From: Glycocaulis sp050485565
GTDB lineage: Bacteria > Pseudomonadota > Alphaproteobacteria > Caulobacterales > Maricaulaceae
Direction: 5' to 3'
DNA: 64,000 bases
Assembly: GCF_050485565.1 (NCBI RefSeq)
Contig: NZ_JBJHBQ010000002.1
Location: 186,001 to 250,000 of the forward strand
A program made the translations under genes and the position numbers. A model generated the notes under the pieces. That model made no database searches and had not been told where the DNA came from. It worked only from the letters and a program-made list of their open reading frames with translations. How positions within the stretch are numbered: the stretch's first letter is position 1; every line of letters begins with the position of its first letter. Positions 36,258 through 44,790 of this stretch are shown here, piece after piece.

Positions 36258-37196
36258 TCAGCCAAGAAGCGTCAGCGCAGTGAGGATAGGCAGGGCAATC
36301 GCGCTGGCCAGAACCGTGAGCGTTATCATGCCTGCGGTCAGCCCCGTTTCGCCCTCGAACTCGGTGGCCACCGCATAGACAAAGGCCGCCGATGGCCCGC
36401 CCGTGGCCAGCACCAGCAGGGTCTCTGCATTGCCGTTTATACCCAGCATGCCCGCAGCGGCGAGCACGAATAGCGGCACCGCAATCGACCGGATCGCCGC
36501 CGCGCTGAACAGAAGCCGGATGCGGCCCTTGAGGGCGGCGAAATCTAGCCCCGCGCCCATGCAGATCAGCACCAGTGCCAGCGAGCCATAACCGGCCAGA
36601 TCCAGCGGGGAGAGCAGGGTATCCACCGCTTCTGCCGTCATCAGGGGCGGCAATAGAGGCCAGATCAGCGCGATGGCCACGGCAAGCAGGCATGCGATCA
36701 GCACCGGGTCCCTCACCAGCGCAGGCAGCGCCTTTCGCATGCCGCCATCGCGCGTGCCAGCAAAGGCCATGACGATGATGATCGTTGCCAGCACCAGCGC
36801 CGGGGCGGCGATGGTGCCTGTCCACTGCGTGGAGGCTGCGCCCTGCAGCCGGTCGGCCAGGGTGAAGAACAGGACCACGTTCCACACGCAGCACACCGCC
36901 ACCAGCGCCGCCGTCTCGCGCGCTGTAGCTTTGAGCAGTCTTGCCACGCCGAGCGACAGGATGAGCGCCAGCATTATCCCGCCCGCCGACAGGGCGATGA
37001 CGGGCAGGGCGCCAGCCTGCGTCAGGTCTGCGCGCGCTATCGTGACGAAGAGTATGCAGGGCAGGAGTACGCGGTAATTCAAAAGGTTGATGCCGCGCCA
37101 CTGGCCATCTGGAATGATCTGCCAGCGCCGGAGGGCATAACCCAGAGCGACCAGCACGAAGGCAGGAAAGAAGACGGCGAGTATGTGCAGGGTCAT
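36258..37196 (-). CDS. AEC-family transporter (auxin efflux carrier type), copy 2
   Basis: A 312-residue inner-membrane protein with about ten hydrophobic helices in the two-bundle AEC layout. It begins ILAVFFPAFVLVALGYALRR and ends with a helix pattern (ATEFEGETGLTAGMITLTVLAS) typical of the family, which exports or imports organic acids and similar small anions. The substrate is unknown. It overlaps the upstream gene by 4 bases and is clearly its paralogue. Confidence 0.85.
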   Translation of the reverse strand: MTLHILAVFFPAFVLVALGYALRRWQIIPDGQWRGINLLNYRVLLPCILFVTIARADLTQAGALPVIALSAGGIMLALILSLGVARLLKATARETAALVAVCCVWNVVLFFTLADRLQGAASTQWTGTIAAPALVLATIIIVMAFAGTRDGGMRKALPALVRDPVLIACLLAVAIALIWPLLPPLMTAEAVDTLLSPLDLAGYGSLALVLICMGAGLDFAALKGRIRLLFSAAAIRSIAVPLFVLAAAGMLGINGNAETLLVLATGGPSAAFVYAVATEFEGETGLTAGMITLTVLASAIALPILTALTLLG

Positions 37197-38116
37197 AGTG
37201 CGGCAATCGCTATCCAGATGGGCATGGTGATGGCGGCGAGCAGGGTGGTGGCGGTGACGTGGCCTGCCATCATCTCTGCGTCCCCGCCCATTTCACGCGC
37301 CAGCACATAGGCGGCGGCTGCGCCGGGCGTTGCGCCAATCCCCACCAGCACGGCGAGTGCCACGCCTTCGACGCCCAGCAGAATGCCCAGCGCGTAGAAC
37401 ACCGCTGGCGCGATCAGGAGCTTGGCCGTCACCGAGAGCGAAATAATGCCCGGACGGGCGCGCAGCGAGGTAAAGTCCAGCCCCGCCCCGATGGTCAAAA
37501 GGATAAGCGGCAGGGAGGCGCGGCCTGCCAGGTCCAGCGTGTCGGCGACCGGGCCGCTCTGGAACACACCGGCCACATTGGCGGCGAGGCCAGCCAGACA
37601 GCCGATAATGATCGGGTTGGTGATGATGCGCAGGCCGACGCGTTTCAGGTTCGGCGGATGATCGCTCTTGCCCCACACGGTCATCACCGCGACGCACATC
37701 ACATTGACCAGCGGCACGGTCGGGGCGAAGGCAAGAGCGGCCAGCGCCGCGCCTTCCTCGCCAAAGGCAGCCGGTGCCAGCGCCAGCAGCACGAAGCCAT
37801 TCCAGCGCACCCCGCCCTGAAAGAGGCTGGTATAGACCGGCCCCGGCATGGGCAGGAGGCGGAAGGCGAGCATGATGATGCCCATGGCCAGAAACCCGCC
37901 CGCCGCCGCCAGCATGAAGCTGCCCGCAGGCACGGATGCATAATCGGCCCGGCTGATCGTGATGAACAGGAAGGCTGGCATCAGCGCCTGATAGGAGAGC
38001 TTGTTGATCCCGCCCCAGAGCGGCGCGGCCACAAGGCCTGAGCGGCGCAACACCCAGCCCAGCGCGATAACGCCGAACACCGGAAAAAGGGCGATGACTA
38101 TCTGGTTGGACATCAA
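37193..38116 (-). CDS. AEC-family transporter, copy 1
   Basis: A 307-residue paralogue of the next gene, with the same opening pattern (ALFPVFGVIALGWVLRRSGL) and closing pattern (AREMGGDAEMMAGHVTATTLLA). Around ten transmembrane helices are predicted. The tandem arrangement with a 4-base overlap suggests a duplication whose products may work together or differ in substrate. No regulator or enzyme gene beside them hints at the substrate. Confidence 0.85.
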   Translation of the reverse strand: MMSNQIVIALFPVFGVIALGWVLRRSGLVAAPLWGGINKLSYQALMPAFLFITISRADYASVPAGSFMLAAAGGFLAMGIIMLAFRLLPMPGPVYTSLFQGGVRWNGFVLLALAPAAFGEEGAALAALAFAPTVPLVNVMCVAVMTVWGKSDHPPNLKRVGLRIITNPIIIGCLAGLAANVAGVFQSGPVADTLDLAGRASLPLILLTIGAGLDFTSLRARPGIISLSVTAKLLIAPAVFYALGILLGVEGVALAVLVGIGATPGAAAAYVLAREMGGDAEMMAGHVTATTLLAAITMPIWIAIAAL

Positions 38117-38159
38117 TTATGGTTTCTATTCTAGGTTTGTTAGAGCGGGGAGAACCATT

Positions 38160-38771
38160 ATGCGGTTTGTTGTCGTAGTTTCTGCACTGACTATTTTGGC
38201 TGGGTGTGCTGACCAACACGCGTCGGACGATCAAGCTTTGGCGACAGTGGCTGAGTCTGAAACGGACATCCAGTCAGTAGAGGCCGATAGCGTTGTCGGC
38301 GACGCCGAACAGTTAGCGTCGGAGTTTGATTTCAGCGCTATCGAAGGACGGTTCGGAGATCGCTACTGGACTGTCTCAGAGGTAACAGACGCTGTTTCTC
38401 AGGCGCAGGAGGCATTCGATTCTGGCGATTGTGCCGAGGCGCTTCCTCTTCTTGTCGATGCACAAAGAAAATCAAATCAAATAAGTAATTTGATCCAGGG
38501 TGGGCTGAGGCCTTTTTACGACGCGTCCTATGACCAACGAAGGTCATTCACTGCGGTTGGCAGGCTCGTCGGCTACGAAAATTCGATGAATGAATATCGG
38601 GAGACCAGAAACCGCTTAATGGTTTACGAGGCCGAGTGCTTGTTGACGCTGGGCCAGAGGAATGAAGGCATCGTTCGACTCTATCGAGCTCTTGAGCTGA
38701 TCCCGATCTCGAATCGAGAGCTTTGGGATCGCGCTAGAACCAAATTGTATGAAGAATTGGAGGTCGAGTGA
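38160..38771 (+). CDS. lipoprotein of atypical base composition
   Basis: A 203-residue protein with a 15-residue signal and lipobox LAGC (Cys16). The mature part is acidic and helical, with two Cys in SGDCAEALPLL and YEAECLLTLGQ that sit in TPR-like helical hairpins. I recognise no family. The gene and its promoter region (38117-38771) are clearly lower in G+C than the neighbours and use codons such as TTA, ATA and AGA that are rare around it. It is isolated on the plus strand between AEC and ruvX genes, so it is probably acquired. Confidence 0.75.
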   Translation: MRFVVVVSALTILAGCADQHASDDQALATVAESETDIQSVEADSVVGDAEQLASEFDFSAIEGRFGDRYWTVSEVTDAVSQAQEAFDSGDCAEALPLLVDAQRKSNQISNLIQGGLRPFYDASYDQRRSFTAVGRLVGYENSMNEYRETRNRLMVYEAECLLTLGQRNEGIVRLYRALELIPISNRELWDRARTKLYEELEVE

Positions 38772-38780
38772 CGACGGGGC

Positions 38781-39242
38781 TCATTCCTCCGGCACGCCTT
38801 CCGCGATGCGCAGAAGCGCGTCTTCAAGGATCACGGCGGCGGCTTCCGCGTCGATCATCTCCTTGTGGCGATGAATGGGTATGCCCGCCTCAGAGAGGGT
38901 TTCACCCGCCTCGAAGGTGGACAGGCGCTCATCCTGATAGGCGATAGGCAGATCGCGCAGCCGCAAGAGATTGGTGGCGAGCGAGCGGGCAGACTGTGCG
39001 CGCCGCCCGTCCCCGCCATCCATATGCAGGGGCAGGCCGATAATCAGCCCCTTGCAGGCGCGCTCGTCATAAAGCTTGAAGATGCGCGCAGCATCCTCGG
39101 AGAATTTGGTCCGCTCGATGGTCTCAACCGCGCTGACCAGCGTGCGGTCCGAATTGCACGCGGCCACGCCTATCGTGCGTGTGCCGGGATCCAGCGCCAT
39201 GAGCGGTCCTTTTGGCAGTAAGGCCGGGTGCAGGAAGATCAT
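38781..39242 (-). CDS. ruvX: RuvX/YqgF-type Holliday junction resolvase homologue
   Basis: A 153-residue RNase H-fold protein. Motifs are LALDPGTRTIGVA-like at the start (here MALDPGTRTIGVAACN), IIGLPLHMDG, YQDERLSTFEA and the C-terminal Asp region (MIDAEAAAVILEDAL). YqgF is essential or important in many bacteria and takes part in 16S rRNA 5' maturation and possibly recombination. Its 3' end is 9 bases from the convergent lipoprotein gene. Confidence 0.92.
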   Translation of the reverse strand: MIFLHPALLPKGPLMALDPGTRTIGVAACNSDRTLVSAVETIERTKFSEDAARIFKLYDERACKGLIIGLPLHMDGGDGRRAQSARSLATNLLRLRDLPIAYQDERLSTFEAGETLSEAGIPIHRHKEMIDAEAAAVILEDALLRIAEGVPEE

Positions 39243-39267
39243 GGCGCTGGGAATGCTCCGGCTGGGT

Positions 39268-40011
39268 TCAGGCGGTCAGGCCGCCTGCGACATCAATCGT
39301 GGTGCCGGTGACAAAGCTGGCTTCATCGCTGGCGAGGAACACCGCGACACTCGCGATTTCATCGGCTTTACCATAGCGGCCCAGCGGCACCATCATGCGC
39401 TGCAGATCAGCGGTCTCGCCGTCTGCCGGGTTCATGTCGGTATCGATGGGGCCGGGCTGGATGACATTGGCGCGCAGCCCCTTGCGGCCCAGCTCGCGCG
39501 CAGCAGCCTTGGTCAGCAATTGCACGGCGGCCTTCGACGCACAGTAGGAGCCAAGACCGGGTGAGGGCGCGCGGTCGCCCAGAATGGACCCGACCGTGAT
39601 GATCGAGCCGCCCGGCTCCATGATGTTGGCAGCAAGGCGGATGGCTTCGAACGGCGCGGTGACATTGACCGCCATCACATCGTTCCAGTCCTCATCGCTC
39701 ATCTTGCGCAGGGTCACTTCGCGCGCGATGCCGGCATTATTGACCAGAATGTCGAGCCGGCCGTGTTTCTCCGCCGCCGCGCTCATCACGCGGGCAGTTT
39801 CGCCCTGTTTGCGCGCATCGCAGCCGACGGCCTCTGCCTTGCCGCCCTTGGCATTGATGGCGGCGGCCACCGCCTCGGCCTTGTCCTTCGATCCGCCATA
39901 GGTCAGCACCACGGTTGCGCCCTCATCGGCAAACGCCTGACAGATGGCTGCGCCGATCCCGCGCGAACCACCCGTTACAAATGCGACTTTTCCTGACAGC
40001 CTTGCGCCCAT
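39268..40011 (-). CDS. short-chain dehydrogenase/reductase (FabG-like)
   Basis: A 247-residue NAD(P)-dependent oxidoreductase. The TGGSRGIGAAI nucleotide motif, NNAG, catalytic Ser in TVGSILGD, and YCASK (Tyr/Lys) are present, with the C-terminal GTTIDVAGGLTA. It resembles 3-oxoacyl-ACP reductases but could act on another ketone or alcohol. The start at 40011 has GGAGGAG 9 bases upstream; an alternative TTG start at 40029 lies on that ribosome-binding site. It is upstream of ruvX by 25 bases in the same direction. Confidence 0.85.
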   Translation of the reverse strand: MGARLSGKVAFVTGGSRGIGAAICQAFADEGATVVLTYGGSKDKAEAVAAAINAKGGKAEAVGCDARKQGETARVMSAAAEKHGRLDILVNNAGIAREVTLRKMSDEDWNDVMAVNVTAPFEAIRLAANIMEPGGSIITVGSILGDRAPSPGLGSYCASKAAVQLLTKAAARELGRKGLRANVIQPGPIDTDMNPADGETADLQRMMVPLGRYGKADEIASVAVFLASDEASFVTGTTIDVAGGLTA

Positions 40012-40117
40012 GACAGATGTCTCCTCCAACTTGTTGCGTTGCCGTTCTATATGAGCGCGGGAGAGAAGCCCGTTCGCTTGCCGACCGCAAGCCCCCAGCC
40101 ATTACCGGGACGCATGA

Positions 40118-41260
40118 ATGTCTGAAATCAGCGTGCGCATGATCGAGGGGCTGGCGGAGATCGCACCGCAGGCGTGGGACGCCATCGCCAACCCTGACGG
40201 TCAGGCGTTTGATCCGTTCCTGAGCTGGGACTTTCTTGAAGCGCTGGAAGCGTCAGGCTGCGTCAGCGAGGAGACGGGCTGGATACCGCGCCATCTGATC
40301 GCTGAAGACGGCGCGGGCGGGATCGTTGGCGTGCTGCCGCTCTACGTGAAGACCCATTCCTATGGCGAGTATGTGTTCGACCATGCCTGGGCCGACGCGC
40401 TGCACCGGGCAGGGGGAGAATACTATCCAAAGCTGGTCACCGCGGTGCCGTTCACGCCCGTCACCGGACGGCGCGTGCTGGCCGCAGACGAAGGCGTGCG
40501 CCGCGCGCTGGCCGCCGCCGCACAGTCTGTCGCGGGGCAATGGAATGCTTCCGGATGGCATGTACTGTTTCCTGATGTCTCAGAGCGCGAGGCGCTGGCC
40601 GCATCGGGGCTCAGCGAACGCCTCGACATCCAGTTCATCTGGGATAATCGCGGCTATGGCAGCTACGACGATTTTCTGGGCGATCTCGCCTCACGCAAGC
40701 GCAAAGCACTGAGGAAAGAGCGCGAGGCGGCGCAGGCCGGGCTGGAGATCGTCCCGCTTACCGGCGCAGAGCTGACACAAGAACACTGGGATGTGTTCTT
40801 TGCCTGCTATCAGGACACCGGCGCGCGCAAATGGGGCACGCCCTATCTCAATCGCGAATTTTTCCAGCTGATCCATGAGCGCATGGCGCAGCATGTTCTG
40901 ATGGTGATGGCGTGCCGGGACGGGCAGTGGATTGCCTCCGCGCTGAACTTCATCGGGTCGCAGGCGCTTTACGGGCGCTATTGGGGCTGTCTGGAGGGCC
41001 ATGACCGCCTGCATTTCGAACTCTGCTACCATCAGGCCATCGATTACGCGATTGCGCACGGCCTGAAACGCGTGGAGGCGGGGGCGCAAGGCCATCACAA
41101 GCTGGCGCGCGGCTATCGCCCGCAAGCGGTTGGTTCGGCCCATTTCCTCACCCATCAGGGCCTCGCCACCGCCATCGGCCGCTATCTGAGCCGCGAGAGG
41201 CAGGCGGTGCTGGCGGAGATTTCGGCGCTGCACGGGGAGGGGCCTTACCGGAAGGGTTGA
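40118..41260 (+). CDS. FemAB/GNAT-like protein (DUF482 family)
   Basis: A 380-residue cytosolic protein of the FemAB_like/DUF482 family, which has an acetyltransferase-related fold. Typical features are WDFLEALEASGCVSEETGW near the N terminus, FGDLASRKRKALRKERE-like central sequence, YFACYQDTGARKWGTPYL-like FF segment, and the C-terminal GAQGHHKLARGYRP. Related proteins are proposed to add amino acids or acyl groups to cell-wall or other amines, but the substrate is not known. It stands alone between SDR (divergent) and HIT genes. Confidence 0.8.
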   Translation: MSEISVRMIEGLAEIAPQAWDAIANPDGQAFDPFLSWDFLEALEASGCVSEETGWIPRHLIAEDGAGGIVGVLPLYVKTHSYGEYVFDHAWADALHRAGGEYYPKLVTAVPFTPVTGRRVLAADEGVRRALAAAAQSVAGQWNASGWHVLFPDVSEREALAASGLSERLDIQFIWDNRGYGSYDDFLGDLASRKRKALRKEREAAQAGLEIVPLTGAELTQEHWDVFFACYQDTGARKWGTPYLNREFFQLIHERMAQHVLMVMACRDGQWIASALNFIGSQALYGRYWGCLEGHDRLHFELCYHQAIDYAIAHGLKRVEAGAQGHHKLARGYRPQAVGSAHFLTHQGLATAIGRYLSRERQAVLAEISALHGEGPYRKG

Positions 41261-41324
41261 GGGGTGGAAGCGCTTGGCCGGACTTGTTAGGCTCGTTATT
41301 AGCCCCCGCCACCGGAGACATCCC

Positions 41325-41756
41325 ATGAGCCTTGATGGCCGTTATGACGACCAGAACATTTTCGCGAAAATCCTGCGCGGGGAGGCACCAGCCATCAAAG
41401 TGCGCGAGGATGAGCACACGCTGACCATCATGGATGTTTTCCCACAGGCGCCCGGCCATGTGCTGGTGATCCCGAAGGAGCCAGCGCGCAATCTGTTCGA
41501 GCTGTCCGAAGAAGCGGCGGAAAAGTCCATTCTGGCGGTCAAGACCGTTGCCGCCGCCGTACGGCGCGCTCTGGAGCCGGATGGCGTGTTCGTGGCCCAG
41601 TTCAACGGTGCGCCCGCCGGTCAGACCGTATTCCACATTCATTTTCACATCATTCCGCGCCGGGAAGGCGAGGAGATCGCCGGTCACGGCAAGGCGCAAA
41701 TGGCCGCCCCGGCGGAGCTGGAAGCGCTCGCAGTGAAAATCCGCGCCGCGCTGTAG
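41325..41756 (+). CDS. HIT-family nucleotide hydrolase
   Basis: A 143-residue HIT protein with the catalytic histidine triad in FHIHFHIIPRR. The N-terminal FAKILRGEAPAIKVRED is typical of the HINT/HinT branch. It hydrolyses nucleotide phosphoramidates or related adducts. The start at 41325 is 65 bases after the FemAB-like stop and fits family length; the longer reading to 41274 does not. Confidence 0.93.
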   Translation: MSLDGRYDDQNIFAKILRGEAPAIKVREDEHTLTIMDVFPQAPGHVLVIPKEPARNLFELSEEAAEKSILAVKTVAAAVRRALEPDGVFVAQFNGAPAGQTVFHIHFHIIPRREGEEIAGHGKAQMAAPAELEALAVKIRAAL

Positions 41757-41906
41757 GCAGGTCTGACTCGAAAATCCCGCTTGATTTTTTCCCAATTCGC
41801 GCATCATAGGCGCTGGAGCGTCGCACTCTGCACGGGGCATTGACTCGCCCCTTGCCCCTTTACCCGCCCGCGTCGACGCACGGGCGCGTTCTGGCGTTCT
41901 TGCACC

Positions 41907-42341
41907 ATGTTACTTGTCGACACCTTTGTCGGTCCCAGTGCCATTGAAGGCGTTGGGGTTTTTGCGGCTGAACCGATCCGCAAGGGACAGCTCATCTACC
42001 GCTTTGAGCCGGGTTTTGACCGGCTGATTGGCGAGGCTGAACTGCCCAATCTTCCCGAAAGCATCCGCCACTTCATTGAGCGCTATACCTACCCGCACCC
42101 CAAAGAGGCCGGGATGCTGGTGCTGGACGCGGATAATGGCCGGCATATGAACCACTCGCTTCAGCCCAATACCGATTTCCGGGACTCGGTCTTCGGCTAT
42201 GCGATCCGCGACATAGCGGCTGGTGAGGAAATCACCTGCAACTATGCCGAGTTCGAGCCGGACTTCTACATGCTGCCTTCAATGGTGTCGGCCCACGCCG
42301 CCGCCCCGAAGGCGGCAAACGGCAGCGGCGCGCATCTTTAA
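41907..42341 (+). CDS. SET-domain protein (putative lysine methyltransferase)
   Basis: A 144-residue protein consisting almost only of a SET domain: GPSAIEGVGVFAAEPIRKGQLIYRF at the start, NGRHMNHSLQPNT (with the NHS cofactor motif) and GEEITCNYAEF near residue 110. SET proteins transfer methyl groups from S-adenosylmethionine to protein lysine. No pre-SET or DNA-binding domain is present; the last ~20 residues are Ala-rich. It lies 54 bases before a histone-deacetylase-family gene on the same strand. The target protein is unknown. Confidence 0.85.
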   Translation: MLLVDTFVGPSAIEGVGVFAAEPIRKGQLIYRFEPGFDRLIGEAELPNLPESIRHFIERYTYPHPKEAGMLVLDADNGRHMNHSLQPNTDFRDSVFGYAIRDIAAGEEITCNYAEFEPDFYMLPSMVSAHAAAPKAANGSGAHL

Positions 42342-42394
42342 GGCCGGGTGGCCATGCGCTTGTTAAAGGCGTGAGGTGATGGCAGACATCTGCC

Positions 42395-43306
42395 ATGCGC
42401 ACGATTGCCATCACTTCTGCCACCGGCTTTGAACATGTAACGCCGGACGGACATCCCGAACGCGTGGCGCGGCTTGAGGCCGTTTCCCGCGCCCTTGCGC
42501 CCTTGTCACCGCGCGAAGCATCGCCCGCGACGCGCGAGGCGCTGGCCCGCGTGCATGACGAGGCCCATATCGATCAGGTTTTCGCGGCCAGCCCGGCAGA
42601 GGGTCATGCTTCGCTGGATGCCGACACCTGGATGAGCCCCGGCTCGCTTGATGCGGCGCTGCATGCGTGCGGCGCGGTGATTGAGGGCGTCGACGCGGTG
42701 CTGCACGGCGAGGCCGAGGCGGTGTTCGTCGGCTGCCGCCCGCCCGGCCATCATGCCGAGCCCGACCGGGCCATGGGTTTCTGCCTGTTCAACCAGATTG
42801 CCGTTGGCGCGCTGCACGCGCTGGAGGTGAGGGGGCTTGAGCGCGTGGCCGTCATCGATATCGATGTGCATCACGGCAATGGCACGCAGGCGACCGCCGG
42901 GCGCGAGCCGCGCCTGTTCTTTGCCTCCGTCCATCAGGGCTGGATCTATCCCGGCACCGGCGCGGCCCATGAGACGGGCCGGCACGGCAATATCGCCAAT
43001 CGTCCGCTGCCCGCGGGTGCCACCGGCGAGACCTGGCATCCAGCGCTGGACGAGCTGATCGAGGCGGTGCGGGCCTTCAGGCCCGAATTACTGCTGGTCT
43101 CTGCCGGATTTGATGCGCACAAGGATGATCCGCTTGCGGGGCTGGCGCTGAGCGATGGCGATTTCGCCCGTGCAGGCACGGCTCTGGCGCGGCTTGCGCA
43201 GGAAAGCGCGCACTCCCGGCTTGTCTGTGTGCTTGAGGGCGGATACGACTGCCCCGCGCTTGAACAGTCGGTTGCGGCTTTTGTTGGCGCGCTGCAGGCG
43301 GCCTGA
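42395..43306 (+). CDS. histone deacetylase-family amidohydrolase
   Basis: A 303-residue arginase/deacetylase-fold enzyme. Zinc ligands and catalytic residues are in CRPPGHHAEPDRAMGFCLFN (His-His dyad), VIDIDVHHGNGTQ (Asp/His), and LVSAGFDAHKDDPL (Asp). Bacterial members include acetylpolyamine amidohydrolases and protein lysine deacetylases; the loop patterns fit the class II HDAC-like group. It is 54 bases after the SET gene and 51 before the histidine phosphatase gene. Confidence 0.92.
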   Translation: MRTIAITSATGFEHVTPDGHPERVARLEAVSRALAPLSPREASPATREALARVHDEAHIDQVFAASPAEGHASLDADTWMSPGSLDAALHACGAVIEGVDAVLHGEAEAVFVGCRPPGHHAEPDRAMGFCLFNQIAVGALHALEVRGLERVAVIDIDVHHGNGTQATAGREPRLFFASVHQGWIYPGTGAAHETGRHGNIANRPLPAGATGETWHPALDELIEAVRAFRPELLLVSAGFDAHKDDPLAGLALSDGDFARAGTALARLAQESAHSRLVCVLEGGYDCPALEQSVAAFVGALQAA

Positions 43307-43356
43307 CGGGGACCAGCGCCTGACAGATATTGTCCGCTTCGATCCCCCGAAAAGCT

Positions 43357-43950
43357 ATGACCCAGCCCGTTGTCACACGCCTGCCCGGCTCGATCATCAT
43401 TGCCCGCCACGGTGAACCCGATGCGGACCGCCGCATGGTGCTGGACTGGCGTGGCTATGAAAAATGGTGGGCGGATTACGATCTGGCGGGCCTGAAAAAC
43501 GGGCAAAGCGCGCCCAAGGCATTGTGCGAGGCCGCCGGGCAGGCCCATTCGGTCTATGCCTCCACCCTGATCCGGGCGATTGAAACCGCGCAGGCTTGCG
43601 TTGGCACGCGCGAGATCACGCAGAATTCGGTCTTTATCGAAGCGCCGCTGCCGCCCCCGCCCATTCCGGGCCGGTTCAAGGCGCGTACCTGGGGCGTCTA
43701 TGCCCGCTGCACCTGGTGGCTTGGCATGGCGCGTGGCAAGGAAACCCGCGCGCAGGCCGAAACCCGCGCCGAGGAAGCCGCCGCCATCCTCATCGAGGCG
43801 GCCCAGCACGGCGATGTGGCTCTGTTTGCCCATGGCTGGTTCAACCGCATGCTGCGCCCGGTGCTCAAACGCCATGGATATGTCTGCGTGCGCGATGGCG
43901 GGGATGATTACTGGTCCTGGCGCAAATATGAGATCAAAGGGCGCAGCTAG
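43357..43950 (+). CDS. histidine phosphatase-family protein
   Basis: A 197-residue protein of the phosphoglycerate mutase-like superfamily. The catalytic motif is IIIARHGEPDADRR (RHG with phospho-acceptor His), with Glu in the middle (SVFIEAPLPPPP) and the second His in ALFAHGWFNR. The substrate is unknown. The start at 43357 follows the deacetylase gene by 50 bases. Its stop overlaps the convergent CPBP gene end by 4 bases. Confidence 0.85.
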   Translation: MTQPVVTRLPGSIIIARHGEPDADRRMVLDWRGYEKWWADYDLAGLKNGQSAPKALCEAAGQAHSVYASTLIRAIETAQACVGTREITQNSVFIEAPLPPPPIPGRFKARTWGVYARCTWWLGMARGKETRAQAETRAEEAAAILIEAAQHGDVALFAHGWFNRMLRPVLKRHGYVCVRDGGDDYWSWRKYEIKGRS

Positions 43951-44720
43951 TCTTCCCGTCTGGGCTTCGGTGCCAGCACGAAGGTCAGCGCTATAGCCAG
44001 AATCACCGTGCCGAACCGCACGCCATTGGCAAACAGGTCGCCAATGGCGTTCTCGCCGAGCGCAAAGGCCGTCCACAGACCGTTCAGCCCGACATGGAGC
44101 AGAATGGCTGGCCACAGATTGAAGCCCCAGCGCACGAACAGCCAGCCGAACAGCAATCCGCCAAGCCCGGTGATGGCCACGATACCAGCGATTTCCATCG
44201 GATCGGTGCCGGACCCCGCATGGACCAGTCCGAAGACGATGCCGGGCAGGATGACGGCTGGCAGCCAGTGCCAGCCTGCCAGTCGCACCAGCACGCCGAC
44301 GGCAAGGCCGCGATAGACAATCTCTTCGATCACCGGTCCGCCAATGACCAGCCAGCCATAGTCTGCCGGGCCGGACGCGTCCGAAAGCGGCACAAGCAGC
44401 GCGCAGACAATGATCGCGGGCAGAAATGATGCGCCCGCCCACACCAGAGGCCGTACCGGCGACGCGCCAAGGCCGGTTACGGCGGCGATGCGCCCCGGAT
44501 GCGTCCATGCCGCCAGCCAGACGAGCGCGAACAGGACACCTGCGTCCGCAAGAGAGATCAGTGCCGAGCGCATATAGGGCGTTGAGAGGATCCAGTCCGC
44601 CGTCAGGTGAGGGCGCAGGAACCCGCCGCTCAGGGCGGTGAAGGCAAGGCCCGCAATAATGGCGGCCGATAGCAGGACGGCGCGGGTGCGTGTATCAGAA
44701 AGTCTGGTCAGAACGGTCAC
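43947..44720 (-). CDS. CPBP-family intramembrane metalloprotease
   Basis: A 257-residue membrane protein with about seven to eight hydrophobic segments. The conserved motifs are EEIVYRG (two Glu and Arg, in GGPVIEEIVYRGLAVG), followed by FGLVHAG (His) and a later HVGLN (His) motif. CPBP proteins process prenylated or other membrane proteins or, in bacteria, some bacteriocin precursors. The start is uncertain: a GTG at 44720 with GGGGAAC upstream fits best; an ATG at 44792 would reach into the divergent AraC-type gene. Confidence 0.8.
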   Translation of the reverse strand: MTVLTRLSDTRTRAVLLSAAIIAGLAFTALSGGFLRPHLTADWILSTPYMRSALISLADAGVLFALVWLAAWTHPGRIAAVTGLGASPVRPLVWAGASFLPAIIVCALLVPLSDASGPADYGWLVIGGPVIEEIVYRGLAVGVLVRLAGWHWLPAVILPGIVFGLVHAGSGTDPMEIAGIVAITGLGGLLFGWLFVRWGFNLWPAILLHVGLNGLWTAFALGENAIGDLFANGVRFGTVILAIALTFVLAPKPRRED

Positions 44721-44790
44721 AATGGGTTCCCCGCAAATTATGTCCCGCCAGTCTAACCCGGTTGCACCCGCGCACTTGAAGAAATCGGCC

